NCBI GenBank assembly: GCA_949299135.1
Contig: CASFZG010000018.1
Coordinates: 1-50,109, forward strand
Source: an uncultured Phascolarctobacterium sp.
GTDB taxonomy: Bacteria; Bacillota; Negativicutes; Acidaminococcales; Acidaminococcaceae
DNA: 50,109 nucleotides
Reading direction: 5' to 3'
Shown here piece by piece: positions 32,877 to 41,928 of this stretch (positions within the stretch are counted from its first letter, which is position 1; each line of letters opens with the position of its first letter). A model generated the notes under the pieces. It was given only the letters and a program-made list of their open reading frames with translations, searched no databases and had not been told where the DNA came from. The translations under genes were made by a program, and so were the position numbers.

Positions 32877-34221
32877 AAAAGATACTGCAAGGCAGCTTGC
32901 TTTGGATATAATCTGCGCTGTGCTGGACGGCGGCGCGTATGCCAACATTGCCTTAAACAAGGCCCTGCGCGCTAAAAAAGTTGACGACAGGGACCGCAGG
33001 TTCATTACGGAGCTGGTCTATGGTACCGTGAAGGCTAAAGGTACTCTGGACTGGCTTTTGTCGCAGTTATCGTCAAGGCAGCTTGGCAAAATTGATAAGG
33101 TTATTTTAAACATTCTGCGCATGGGGCTGTACCAGATTTTTTATCTGGACAAGGTGCCCGCTTCCGCAGCGTGCAACGAAAGCACGGAGCTTGCCAAGGC
33201 GTGCAGCCATCTTGGTACGGTTAAATTTGTTAACGGCATTTTGCGTTCTGCTGTGCGCAGTAAGGAAGCCGGTACGATTGTGTTCCCGGCTGAAAGCGAC
33301 AATGCTGCGTTAAGCATGGCGCTGACGGAGTTTTACCCCGAGTGGCTGGTGCAGCGCTGGCTTGAGCAGTTCGGTGCGGAAGAAACGAAAGCCTTGTGCA
33401 AATACGATAATTTGCCGCCGCAGCTTACTTTGCGCGTAAATACTTTAAAAACCACGCGCGCGGAACTGCTGGCAGCATTGCAGGAAGCAGGCTTTGAGGC
33501 AGAGCCTTCCAAATGGTGCGATGAGGGTATTATTTGCACCAAAACGGTGGGGCTGAACGCTTTTATGGAGCAGCACCCGGACAGCTGCTATATGCAGGAC
33601 GAAAGCAGCATGTTGGTAGCGCATGCGCTTAACCCGCAGCCGGGCATGACGGTGTATGATTTATGTGCCGCACCGGGCGGAAAAACCACTCATTTGGCGC
33701 AGATGATGCAGAACAAAGGTAAAATTTTTGCCTGCGACATCCATGCGCACAAAATAAAATTGATTGAAGAAAATGCCCAGCGTTTGGGCATGCAGATTAT
33801 AGAACCCGTTTTGCGTGACGCCGCTGTTTATAAGCCGGACTGGGCAAATACGGCGGACTGCGTGCTGGTGGACGCACCGTGCAGCGGTCTTGGCGTTTTG
33901 CGCCGCCGCGCAGAGGCACGCTGGCGTAAAACAAAAAAAGATCTGGAAGTGTTCCCGCCGCTGCAAAAAGCAATCTTAAATGCCGCGGCGCGTTATGTGA
34001 AACCGGGCGGACGCCTTGTTTACAGCACCTGTACTTTGGAAGCGGCAGAAAACCATGAACTGACAGCTACTTTTCTGGCGGCGCATCCGGATTTTGAGCC
34101 TGCTGTATTCAAGCATCCGCTGACAGGCGAAGAAGTAAGCGAATTGCAGCTTCTGCCGCAGCGCGATAATGTGGACGGCTTTTATATCTGCGCCATGCAG
34201 CGCAAGGAGAACAAAGCATGA
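32845..34221 (+). CDS. rsmB: 16S rRNA m5C967 methyltransferase
   Basis: A 458-residue protein. The N-terminal NusB-like domain (ARQLALDIICAVLDGGAYANIALNKAL...DRRFITELVYGTVKAKGTLDWLL) is followed by the SAM-dependent methyltransferase domain: VYDLCAAPGGKTTHLAQ, VLVDAPCSGLGVLRRRAEARW (catalytic PC motif) and LVYSTCTLEAAENHE (second Cys). It methylates cytosine 967 of 16S rRNA. Its start lies inside the DUF116 gene, and its stop overlaps the rlmN start (ATGA). Confidence 0.95.
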   Translation: MTKPQANRKTKKDTARQLALDIICAVLDGGAYANIALNKALRAKKVDDRDRRFITELVYGTVKAKGTLDWLLSQLSSRQLGKIDKVILNILRMGLYQIFYLDKVPASAACNESTELAKACSHLGTVKFVNGILRSAVRSKEAGTIVFPAESDNAALSMALTEFYPEWLVQRWLEQFGAEETKALCKYDNLPPQLTLRVNTLKTTRAELLAALQEAGFEAEPSKWCDEGIICTKTVGLNAFMEQHPDSCYMQDESSMLVAHALNPQPGMTVYDLCAAPGGKTTHLAQMMQNKGKIFACDIHAHKIKLIEENAQRLGMQIIEPVLRDAAVYKPDWANTADCVLVDAPCSGLGVLRRRAEARWRKTKKDLEVFPPLQKAILNAAARYVKPGGRLVYSTCTLEAAENHELTATFLAAHPDFEPAVFKHPLTGEEVSELQLLPQRDNVDGFYICAMQRKENKA

Positions 34222-35264
34222 AGAAGGAAATTTTCGGGCTGACGCCGGAAGCCTTGCAGCAGGAGTTTGCCGCTGTGGGGTTAAAAAAGTTCCGTGCGGC
34301 GCAGGTTTACCAGTGGCTTTATAAAAAATCGGTGTTTAAATTTGCCGATATGCGTAATATTTCCAAAGCCGATATCGCCGTGCTGGAAGAAAACTTTACC
34401 GTGCTGCCTGCGCAGATTAAAATTTTAACGCGCTGGCAGTCAAGCGATAACCTGACGGAAAAGCTGTTGCTGGAACTGGCGGACGGAAATTCCGTGGAAA
34501 CGGTTTTAATGCATCACGATTACGGTTACAGCGTCTGCGTATCCAGCCAGGTTGGCTGCGCCATGGGCTGTGCGTTCTGCGCCAGCGGTTTAAACGGCTG
34601 TGTGCGTAACCTGACGGCTGCCGAAATTATTATGCAGGTGTATCTGTTTAACGCGATGATTGCGCCGCAGCAGGTAAGCCGCGTGGTGGTAATGGGCAGC
34701 GGCGAGCCGATGCTGAACTACGACGAGGTGCTGGGCGCGCTGAAGTTCCTGCACCGCGAGGATACGCTGTTTATGAGTTACCGCAACATGACGGTATCTA
34801 CCTGCGGCGTTATACCGGGCATTGAACGCCTGACGCAGGAAGCAGTGCCGATTAACCTTGCCATCTCGCTGCACGCGGTTAAAAACGACGTGCGTACGGA
34901 GCTGATGCCGGTCAACAAAGGCTATCCGTTCCCGGACGTTATCGCCGCGGCGGAAAAATACGCGCAGGCTGGCGGAAGGCAGGTAACTTACGAATATATT
35001 TTAATTAAAGATAAAAACGATACGCCGGAGGACGCGCAGCTTTTAAGCAATTACTTAAAATTCAGGCACGCTTCGGTAAACTTAATTCCCGCCAATCCGG
35101 TGCCGGAAAAAGGCTTTGAACGCCCCTCCGCCAAACGGATTGAAGGATTTTTAAGGACTTTGCAGAAAAATAAAATTAACGCTACCATCCGCAAGGAGAT
35201 GGGCAAAGATATCAATGCGGCCTGCGGGCAGCTGCGGGCCAAATTTAACAGGCGTGACGTGTAG
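34218..35264 (+). CDS. rlmN: Dual-specificity rRNA/tRNA adenine-C2 methyltransferase
   Basis: A radical-SAM enzyme of 348 residues that methylates A2503 of 23S rRNA and A37 of some tRNAs. It has CAMGCAFCASGLNG (CxxxCxxC cluster), VVMGSGEPMLNYDEV, STCGVIPGIERL, LAISLHAVKNDVR and the C-terminal AACGQL with the Cys that carries the methyl intermediate (family form ACGQL). It overlaps rsmB by 4 bases and stp follows at 10 bases. Confidence 0.96.
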   Translation: MKKEIFGLTPEALQQEFAAVGLKKFRAAQVYQWLYKKSVFKFADMRNISKADIAVLEENFTVLPAQIKILTRWQSSDNLTEKLLLELADGNSVETVLMHHDYGYSVCVSSQVGCAMGCAFCASGLNGCVRNLTAAEIIMQVYLFNAMIAPQQVSRVVVMGSGEPMLNYDEVLGALKFLHREDTLFMSYRNMTVSTCGVIPGIERLTQEAVPINLAISLHAVKNDVRTELMPVNKGYPFPDVIAAAEKYAQAGGRQVTYEYILIKDKNDTPEDAQLLSNYLKFRHASVNLIPANPVPEKGFERPSAKRIEGFLRTLQKNKINATIRKEMGKDINAACGQLRAKFNRRDV

Positions 35265-35274
35265 GGGGCGCTGT

Positions 35275-36003
35275 ATGAAAGCGGTTAGCAAAACAAATAC
35301 CGGGCTGGTGCGTCAGGGCAACGAGGATGCCGTACTGACGGACGCGCCCGATTTATATGCCATTGCCGACGGCATGGGCGGCTATGTCGGCGGCGAAATC
35401 GCCAGTGCGGAAACAATTAAGGTTTTACAGGAAGAAAAGAAAAATTTTGCCGGGCTGACCGGCGAAACGCTGTGCGAAGCGCTGAAAGACGCAGCGGTTA
35501 AAGCCAACGGGCATCTGCGCCAGCTGGTTTGCAAAATGCCGGATTATGAAGGTATGGGCACAACACTGGTTGCGGTTTATCTGGCAGCGGACGGCAAGGC
35601 GTATGCCTTAAACATTGGCGACAGCCGTTTGTATTTGTGGCGCGGCGGCGCGCTTACGCAGATAACCGAAGACCATTCTTACGTGGCGCAGCTTTTAAGC
35701 AACGGCGATATAACTTCGGAAGAAGCGCGCAGGCACCCACAGCGCAACGTAATTTTAAGGGCAGTCGGCGCGGACACGGATTTGGAAGCCGACGTGTTCA
35801 GTTTTGACGTGCAGGCAGGCGACAGGCTGCTTTTGTGCAGCGACGGGCTGAGTGACATGGCGACTGACGAAGAAATTGCCGCCGTGCTGGCGGAAAAAGA
35901 TACGGAAAAAGCGGCTGACGCTTTGATAGAACTGGCGCTCAACAACGGCGGGCGCGATAATGTTTCGGTAATTTTACTTGACTTTGAGGCGGAGGAAAGA
36001 TAA
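35275..36003 (+). CDS. stp: PP2C-type serine/threonine phosphatase
   Basis: A protein of 242 residues from the ATG at 35275, after TAGGGGGCG. PP2C motifs: GLVRQGNEDAV (metal Asp), YAIADGMGGYVGGEIAS, GMGTTLVAVYL, LNIGDSRLYLWRGG, LLCSDGLSD and GGRDNVSVILLDF. It reverses phosphorylation by the PASTA kinase PrkC, whose gene begins at the next base after its stop. This pair regulates cell wall and translation proteins in Firmicutes. Confidence 0.95.
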   Translation: MKAVSKTNTGLVRQGNEDAVLTDAPDLYAIADGMGGYVGGEIASAETIKVLQEEKKNFAGLTGETLCEALKDAAVKANGHLRQLVCKMPDYEGMGTTLVAVYLAADGKAYALNIGDSRLYLWRGGALTQITEDHSYVAQLLSNGDITSEEARRHPQRNVILRAVGADTDLEADVFSFDVQAGDRLLLCSDGLSDMATDEEIAAVLAEKDTEKAADALIELALNNGGRDNVSVILLDFEAEER

Positions 36004-37911
36004 ATGGAGAACGGTACAATTTTAAAAGAACGTTATAAAATCCTGCGCCATATCGGGTCGGGCGGAATGGCCGAGGTGTATCTGGCGGAAGATTTGCTTT
36101 TAAGCAGGCAGGTTGCCATTAAGGTTCTGCGCGCGCAGTTTAACGACGACAAAACGCTGCTGAACCAGTTTAAGCACGAGGCGCAGTCGGCGGCAAGGCT
36201 TTCCAGCCCTTCCATCATCAACATTTTTGACGTTTGTGAGGAAAACGGCAAATCCTTCATCGTTATGGAATATGTGGAAGGCAAAACGCTGAAGAACCTG
36301 CTGGAGGAAAAAGGGCGCCTTACGCCGTACCAGGCTGTAAAAATAGCCTGCGAGATTGCGGCGGGCTTGAGCCACGCGCACAGGCGCAGCATTATCCACT
36401 GCGATATCAAGCCGCACAACATTTTGATAACCGAAAACATGATGCCGAAGATTGCGGATTTCGGTATAGCCAGAATGATCAGCAGCATGACGATGGTGTA
36501 CACCAATTCCGTCATCGGTTCTGTGCATTACCTTTCGCCGGAACAGGCGGGCGGCAAGCCGATAACGGCGCAGAGCGACATTTATTCGCTGGGCATTGTG
36601 CTGTTTGAAATGCTGACGGGGCATGTGCCCTTTGACGGCAATACGGCGGTTGCCGTGGCAATGATGCACGTTGAAAAAACACCGCCGCCGCTGAGCAGCT
36701 TTGTGGAAGGTCTGCCTGATTGTTTGCAGCGCGTAATTGACAAGGCGCTGGCCAAAGACTTGACCAAGCGTTATGCAACGGCCTGCGAAATGTGGCAGGA
36801 TTTGAATAACATCAAAAATAAAATGGAAAAAGACGGCGAGGAAGATGCTTATCCCGTTGCTGCGGCAGCGGAAGAAATCATCGCCGACGAATATAACGAG
36901 CCGGAAGCACCGGAAGAAACGATTGTGATGACCGTTCCGGCAGCGGCGCAAACACCGGCTAAAGCACAGCAAAGCTGGCTGGAACGCTTGAAGAATACGC
37001 AGCTTACGCGCCATCAGCAGCTGATGCTGGCAGGCGTTGTAGTGGTGTTATCGGCGGTGTTCCTGCTTATCGGCAACGTGTTCAGCCGCGACACCATTAA
37101 AGTGCCTGACGTAATGGGCAAAAGCGTGGTAGAGGCGAAGGAAATTTTAGAAAACGCAGGCTTTACCATTACCTTGAAAGAAGCCTATGACGATAAAGTA
37201 ACGCCCGGACTTGTGTTAAAGCAGGACCCGGCGGGCGATGAAATGCGCAAGGAAGGCAGCGCCGTTTACATTACGGTAAGCAAGGGCATTGAAATGGTTG
37301 AAGTGCCTAACGTAACCGGCAAAACGCTGGCAGACGCGCGCAAAATGATTGAACGCAAAGAGCTTGTGCTCGGCAAGGTTGAAACAGTGTTCCGCGACGA
37401 TAACGACGGGCTTGTTATCGAACAGGAACCGGCAGCCAACGAAAAACTTGAACACGGCACCAAAGTGAACCTTGTAATTGCCGAAAAACCGAAAGAAGTA
37501 GCCATTCCTTCCGTTATGGGCAAAACCTCCGGCGAAGCGATATCCGCGCTGGAAGGCATGGGCTTTAAAAATATCACGGCGCAGACCGTGGGCAGCAAAA
37601 AAGTTGCCGGCACCGTGCTTGGCATTGAGCCGAAGGCAGGCAGCAAAGTGCTGAACAGCACTGCCATTGTGCTGAAAGTTTCTGACGGCGTAGGTACGGC
37701 AAAACAGAACAAATATGCCGAATTTGTTGTGCCGGAAGGCAATAAAAAACAAAAAGTGCGCATTGTTGTAACTGACGACGACGGCGAAAAAGAAGTTTAT
37801 GAAGGCACCAAACGCGCGGGCGTGCGCATCCGCCAGAAGGTGGAAGTAAGCGGCCCTGCGGTTGCTAAATTCTATTGCGATAATAAACTGATTGAGGAGA
37901 AACAGCTGTGA
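36004..37911 (+). CDS. prkC: PASTA-domain serine/threonine protein kinase
   Basis: A 635-residue membrane kinase. Cytoplasmic kinase domain residues 1-270: GSGGMAEVY, VAIKVLR (Lys), HCDIKPHNIL and IADFGIARM. The catalytic loop is HCD rather than HRD, as in some clostridial PrkC proteins. A transmembrane helix (LMLAGVVVVLSAVFLLIGNVF, about 342-362) follows, then three PASTA repeats starting KVPDVMGKS, EVPNVTGKT and AIPSVMGKT, which sense peptidoglycan fragments or lipid II. A further C-terminal domain of about 70 residues (FVVPEGNKKQKVRIVVTDDDG...) ends the protein. The following rsgA starts inside its stop codon. Confidence 0.95.
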   Translation: MENGTILKERYKILRHIGSGGMAEVYLAEDLLLSRQVAIKVLRAQFNDDKTLLNQFKHEAQSAARLSSPSIINIFDVCEENGKSFIVMEYVEGKTLKNLLEEKGRLTPYQAVKIACEIAAGLSHAHRRSIIHCDIKPHNILITENMMPKIADFGIARMISSMTMVYTNSVIGSVHYLSPEQAGGKPITAQSDIYSLGIVLFEMLTGHVPFDGNTAVAVAMMHVEKTPPPLSSFVEGLPDCLQRVIDKALAKDLTKRYATACEMWQDLNNIKNKMEKDGEEDAYPVAAAAEEIIADEYNEPEAPEETIVMTVPAAAQTPAKAQQSWLERLKNTQLTRHQQLMLAGVVVVLSAVFLLIGNVFSRDTIKVPDVMGKSVVEAKEILENAGFTITLKEAYDDKVTPGLVLKQDPAGDEMRKEGSAVYITVSKGIEMVEVPNVTGKTLADARKMIERKELVLGKVETVFRDDNDGLVIEQEPAANEKLEHGTKVNLVIAEKPKEVAIPSVMGKTSGEAISALEGMGFKNITAQTVGSKKVAGTVLGIEPKAGSKVLNSTAIVLKVSDGVGTAKQNKYAEFVVPEGNKKQKVRIVVTDDDGEKEVYEGTKRAGVRIRQKVEVSGPAVAKFYCDNKLIEEKQL

Positions 37912-38789
37912 CGAGCGGCCGCATTATAAAAAATTTTAACGGCTACTATTATGTAGAAACCGATACCGGCATTGTAACCTGCAAAATCAAAGGCAAAATG
38001 AAGCAGGAGCGTTTTTCTGCCGTTACCGGCGATATGGTGGAGTTTCAGAAAAATCCCGACGGCGAAAGCATGATAACCAAAGTGCTGCCGCGCCGCAATT
38101 TTATGGAGCGCCCCGCGATGGCGAACCTTGACTGCGTGGTTATTGCCTTTGCCTGCTGCGACCCTGATTTCAGCTACCTGCTGGCGGATAAAATGCTGGC
38201 TTTTGCCGAGTGCGCCGGTATTGAAGCGGTGCTGTGCCTGAACAAAACCGACCTTGTCAGCGAGGCGGAGCTGAATAAAATAGCGGACGTTTACAAGCTG
38301 GCTGGGTACAGGGTGTTTGCCGTTTCTACCTTTAACAATACCGGGCTTGACGAGCTGAAAGCGTATTTAAACGGTAAAATCAGTGCCTTTGCAGGTCCGT
38401 CCGGTGTGGGCAAATCGTCCATGCTTAATGCATTGCAGCCGGGCATTGCTTTGCAAACCGGCAGCGTCAGCGAAAAAATCGGCCGCGGGCGGCACACGAC
38501 CCGGTATGCGCAGCTGTTGCCGTTTAACGGCGGCTACCTTGCCGATACGCCGGGCTTTGGCAACTTACTGGCCGAGAACATCGACGCGCGCGATCTGTAT
38601 AAATACTTTAGAGAATTTAAAGATTTTGAGCATGACTGCAAATTTATGCCGTGTACCCATACGCACGAACCGGTCTGCGGCGTAAAAAATGCGGTGCAGG
38701 CGGGGCAGATTGCCGCCAGCCGCTATGAATCGTACCTTGCAATTCTGGACGAAATAAAATTACTTAAAGAAAAGAGTGGTAAAAGATGA
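37908..38789 (+). CDS. rsgA: Ribosome small-subunit biogenesis GTPase
   Basis: A circularly permuted GTPase of 293 residues: OB-fold N-terminus ([29 protein letters not shown]), G4 motif LNKTDLV preceding G1 [32 protein letters not shown], and the zinc Cys-His motif C-x-(5)-C-x-H-x(5)-C in [16 protein letters not shown]. It tests maturation of the 30S subunit. Starts with GTG overlapping prkC; overlaps rpe by 4 bases. Confidence 0.96.
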   Translation: MTSGRIIKNFNGYYYVETDTGIVTCKIKGKMKQERFSAVTGDMVEFQKNPDGESMITKVLPRRNFMERPAMANLDCVVIAFACCDPDFSYLLADKMLAFAECAGIEAVLCLNKTDLVSEAELNKIADVYKLAGYRVFAVSTFNNTGLDELKAYLNGKISAFAGPSGVGKSSMLNALQPGIALQTGSVSEKIGRGRHTTRYAQLLPFNGGYLADTPGFGNLLAENIDARDLYKYFREFKDFEHDCKFMPCTHTHEPVCGVKNAVQAGQIAASRYESYLAILDEIKLLKEKSGKR

Positions 38790-39430
38790 TTAAGGTTGCC
38801 CCTTCGATTTTATCTGCTGATTTTGCTTATCTTGCGGACGAAATTAAAAAGATTGAAGCCGCCGGTGCGGACTGGGTACATATCGACGTTATGGACGGCA
38901 ATTTTGTGCCGAACCTGACTTTCGGCGCGCCCGTTGTTACCAAAATCCGCAAGGTGACGGATATGTTTTTTGACTGCCACCTGATGGTGGAGCACCCGGA
39001 AACCTACATCGACGACTTTGCCAAAGCCGGTGCGGATATGATTGTGGTGCACGCCGAGGCAACCAAACATTTGCACCGCTGCCTGCAATATATTAAAAGC
39101 AAGGGCGTAAAAGCGGGCGTGGCACTGAACCCGGCAACACCGCTGTGTATGGTGCAGGAAGTTTTTGGAGATGCCGATATGGTGCTGCTGATGACGGTTA
39201 ACCCCGGCTTTGGCGGGCAGAAGTTTATCGAAAGTGTTGTGTCTAAAATTGCTGAACTGCGCAAAATGGCAGACGCTAAAGGCTTGAGCCTTGATATCCA
39301 GGTAGACGGCGGGATTAACGCTGAAACAAGTAAAATTGTGCGCGAAGCAGGCGCCAATATTTTGGTTGCAGGCAGCTACGTCTACGGCGCAGAAGACACC
39401 GCAGCCGCTATCGAAAGTTTGAGAGAGTAA
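38786..39430 (+). CDS. rpe: Ribulose-phosphate 3-epimerase
   Basis: A 214-residue TIM barrel: [61 protein letters not shown] and [13 protein letters not shown]. It interconverts ribulose- and xylulose-5-phosphate in the pentose phosphate pathway, linking to the transketolase at 45762. It is the last gene of the long core run, followed by a terminator at 39451-39492. Confidence 0.96.
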   Translation: MIKVAPSILSADFAYLADEIKKIEAAGADWVHIDVMDGNFVPNLTFGAPVVTKIRKVTDMFFDCHLMVEHPETYIDDFAKAGADMIVVHAEATKHLHRCLQYIKSKGVKAGVALNPATPLCMVQEVFGDADMVLLMTVNPGFGGQKFIESVVSKIAELRKMADAKGLSLDIQVDGGINAETSKIVREAGANILVAGSYVYGAEDTAAAIESLRE

Positions 39431-39450
39431 AAAAATAAATAATAAAACAC

Positions 39451-39492
39451 AAACAGCCTTTTACCTACAAAGCGCAGGTAAAAGGCTGTTTT
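39451..39492. terminator. Bidirectional terminator after rpe
   Basis: A 16-bp perfect stem (39451-39466 with 39476-39491) ending in TTTT on plus and mirrored on minus; shared with the small minus-strand gene at 39508. Confidence 0.9.
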
Positions 39493-39507
39493 GCTTATGG
39501 TGTACGG

Positions 39508-39726
39508 TTAATCCCAACGGTTTAAAATGTCTTTGATGATTTCTTTTTCGCTTTTGCGGCGTTTCTTTTCAAAGTTGCGGTAGTTGTTGTCGCGGTGGTC
39601 GGTGGAGTAGTCCGCGTAGTCAAAATCATCGTAGTCGCGTTCGTAGCTGCGGTTATAATCGCCGTGGCCGTCGTCAAACAGCAGCGGCACAATATTTTGC
39701 GCAGGGTATGTATAACAGCTTAACAT
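39508..39726 (-). CDS. Small acidic/Tyr-rich protein of unknown function
   Basis: A 72-residue protein with an excellent AAGGAGG 7 bases before its ATG, so it is probably real. It begins MLSCYTYPAQNIVPLLFDDG, then a stretch full of Asp, Tyr, Arg and Asn (DYNRSYERDYDDFDYADY), and ends with a basic helix (EKKRRKSEKEIIKDILNRWD). No family is recognised. It stands alone between terminators, divergent from the glutamate synthase gene. Confidence 0.6.
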   Translation of the reverse strand: MLSCYTYPAQNIVPLLFDDGHGDYNRSYERDYDDFDYADYSTDHRDNNYRNFEKKRRKSEKEIIKDILNRWD

Positions 39727-39867
39727 GGCAAGCCTCCTTAAACTTTTTGTTACTGATAGTATAACTTTATTTTGTAAATTTGTAAAATGCGGCGGGTTTT
39801 GTGTTATAATAAAGATGAAGGTTCTTGTAATTATTATTAGTTAGGTTTTTGTACGAAAGGAGCAGCT

Positions 39868-41268
39868 ATGGCAAAGTATCAATGCACCGTTTGTGGTTAT
39901 ATTTTTGACGAGGCAAAGGAAGGCAAAGCCTTTGCAGAACTGGACGCCTGCCCGGTATGCGGCATGCCGCCGGAAAAATTTGTAAAGCTGGAGGACGAAG
40001 CCCCGCAGGCAGAAGCGCCGGAGGAAAAAGCAGAGGCACAGGCAGACCTTGCTTATGACAGTGCTTATTACCGTGTTGACGCAAACTGCCGTTATATGGA
40101 GGAAATCCACCAGATGGCGATTACCGGCAAATCCATTATCGGCGCGATGGGCACGCAGATGAAAATGCCCAACTGGGATGACGTTTTAATTTTGGGCAAC
40201 CAGCTTAACCCGCCGCCGCTGAACGACGATGAGCCGGTTACGACGATGACAATTATCGGCAAGAACGCCAAACGCCCGATGATTATCGACAGCCCGGTAT
40301 TTATTTCGCACATGTCGTTTGGTGCGCTCTCCAAAGAAACAAAAATTGCACTGGCACGCGGCAGCGCGATGGCTAAAACTGCCATGTGCAGTGGCGAGGG
40401 CGGCATTTTGCCGGAGGAACGCGCCGAAGCCTACAAATATATTTTTGAATATATCCCCAATTTATACAGCGTTACGGCAGAGAATCTGAAAAACGCCGAC
40501 GCCATTGAAATTAAAATCGGGCAGGGCACCAAGCCGGGCATGGGCGGACATCTGCCGGGCGAGAAAGTTACGCCGGAGATTGCCGCTATCCGCAATAAAC
40601 CGCTGGGGCAGGACATTATCAGTCCGTCCAAGTTCCCCGATGTGAACACCAAGGAGGATTTGAAGGCGCTGGTTGACAAGCTGCGCGAAGAATCAGACGG
40701 ACGCCCGGTTGGCATTAAAATTGCCGCAGGCAAGATTGAAAAGGATTTGGAGTTCTGCGTTTTTGCGGAGCCTGATTTTATTACGATTGACGGACGCGGC
40801 GGTGCTACGGGTGCCAGCCCGCAGCTTGTAAGGGATTCGACCAGTGTGCCGACGCTGTACGCGCTTTACCGCGCGCGTAAATATCTGGACAGCGTTAAAT
40901 CGGACATTGCGCTGGTTATTACCGGTGGTTTGCGCGTATCCAGTGATTTTGCCAAAGCCATCGCCATGGGGGCGGACGCCGTTGCTATCGCCAGCGCGGC
41001 GCTTATTGCCGCTGCCTGCCAGCAGTACCGCATTTGCGGAACGGGTAAATGCCCGGTTGGCATTGCCACGCAGGATGAAGAATTGCGCAAACGCCTGAAA
41101 ATTGACGCTGCGGCTCAGCGCGTAGCCAACTTTTTGATTTGCAGCAACAACGAGCTGAAAACCTATGCGCGCATTACCGGGCACAAAAATGTGCATGATT
41201 TAAACACCGGCGATTTGTGTACGATAAACAAGGAAATTTCGGACTATACAAATATTCCACATGCTTAA
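39868..41268 (+). CDS. Rubredoxin-glutamate synthase-like FMN protein
   Basis: A 466-residue fusion. The first 45 residues are rubredoxin-like (YQCTVCGYIFDEA...DACPVCGMPP, two CxxC motifs binding one iron). The rest is an FMN-binding barrel of the glutamate synthase type: SHMSFGALSKETKIALA, EGGILPEER, KIGQGTKPGMGGHLPGEKV, ITIDGRGGATGASP and CGTGKCPVGIATQD with the [3Fe-4S]-type Cys region. The glutaminase domain of true GltB is absent, so it is one of the GltB2-like proteins of anaerobes, probably moving electrons from the rubredoxin to FMN. Substrate unknown. A TATAAT at 39805-39810 marks its promoter. Confidence 0.88.
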   Translation: MAKYQCTVCGYIFDEAKEGKAFAELDACPVCGMPPEKFVKLEDEAPQAEAPEEKAEAQADLAYDSAYYRVDANCRYMEEIHQMAITGKSIIGAMGTQMKMPNWDDVLILGNQLNPPPLNDDEPVTTMTIIGKNAKRPMIIDSPVFISHMSFGALSKETKIALARGSAMAKTAMCSGEGGILPEERAEAYKYIFEYIPNLYSVTAENLKNADAIEIKIGQGTKPGMGGHLPGEKVTPEIAAIRNKPLGQDIISPSKFPDVNTKEDLKALVDKLREESDGRPVGIKIAAGKIEKDLEFCVFAEPDFITIDGRGGATGASPQLVRDSTSVPTLYALYRARKYLDSVKSDIALVITGGLRVSSDFAKAIAMGADAVAIASAALIAAACQQYRICGTGKCPVGIATQDEELRKRLKIDAAAQRVANFLICSNNELKTYARITGHKNVHDLNTGDLCTINKEISDYTNIPHA

Positions 41269-41273
41269 ACTTA

Positions 41274-41300
41274 AAATCCGGCTTTAATGCCGGATTTTTT
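41274..41300 (+). terminator. Terminator after the glutamate synthase-like gene
   Basis: AAATCCGGC (41274-41282) pairs with GCCGGATTT (41289-41297), followed by TTT. Confidence 0.85.
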
Positions 41301-41311
41301 GTGTGCATGGC

Positions 41312-41499
41312 TTGCAAAAAAATGCGTTTTAGGGTATTATAAAGCGTATGCCTTTTTATGTATAGAGTTAAACATAATATTTTAAGGTTATATTTTAAAA
41401 TGCCTGCCACGCCAAAGCTGATTTTTACAGAACTTTGGGCGCTTATTGGTGACTGCCCGGTCAAAAATACTGGCGGAAGGGCGGCAGGCGTGGTATAAT
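41312..41499 (+). promoter_or_regulatory. Promoter and possibly structured leader of the 41530 gene
   Basis: TTGCAA (41312-41317), 17-base spacer and TATTAT (41335-41340) form a good promoter. The following 180 bases contain long-range complementary pieces: GCCTGCC (41402-41408) with GGCAGGC (41483-41489), and CCACGCC (41407-41413) with GGCGTGG (41487-41493), which are mutually exclusive. A second TATAAT at 41494-41499 could be another promoter. No known riboswitch recognised. Confidence 0.4.
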
Positions 41500-41529
41500 A
41501 TTTTTATAAATTGTTTAAGGAGCCTGACG

Positions 41530-41919
41530 ATGCCGCAGTTAATGACCAAAGAAGAAATTCACGAATTCGGCCTGCAAATTTTAAGCCGCTACCTTGAGGC
41601 TAATGCTTACGAAATTGAAATGATGCACCCCAATATGCAGATGTTTCCGCATGTGATTGCCAAAAAGAACGGGCAGCTGGTGTTTATTATTGCGGCGACG
41701 GACGTTTACCCCAACAAGGGCAAGTTCAGCGACGACGAAAAGGCTGCGCTTTTGGAAAATGCCGCCAAGTTTGACGCGCAGGCGGCCTGTGCTTATCTTG
41801 GCATTGCCAATGCCGAAGGCGCGCAGAACAAGGACAAGGAACTGTGCGGCAAGGCTTATAAAGACGCTAACTTTTTGACCGATTTTGGCGGTTTGGAATT
41901 TATTTATTTTAAAGACTGA
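41530..41919 (+). CDS. Conserved-looking hypothetical protein
   Basis: A protein of 129 residues from the ATG at 41530, after AAGGAGCC. It starts MPQLMTKEEIHEFGLQILSRYLEANAYEIEMMHPN, continues with FPHVIAKKNGQLVFIIAATDVYPNKGKFSDDEKAALLENAAKFDAQAACAYLGIAN, and ends FGGLEFIYFKD. The alpha helix then beta-strand pattern (HVIAKKNGQLVFIIAA) resembles restriction-endonuclease-like or Holliday-resolvase-like small folds, but no catalytic signature is evident, so no function is assigned. It lies 9 bases upstream of the ferredoxin-nitroreductase gene and is probably co-transcribed. Confidence 0.75.
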   Translation: MPQLMTKEEIHEFGLQILSRYLEANAYEIEMMHPNMQMFPHVIAKKNGQLVFIIAATDVYPNKGKFSDDEKAALLENAAKFDAQAACAYLGIANAEGAQNKDKELCGKAYKDANFLTDFGGLEFIYFKD

Positions 41920-41928
41920 GGTGACGGC

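Noticed and set aside
36100-37014. 304-codon minus frame opposite prkC
   Set aside because: His/Phe/Arg-rich antisense text with no motif; prkC is certain.
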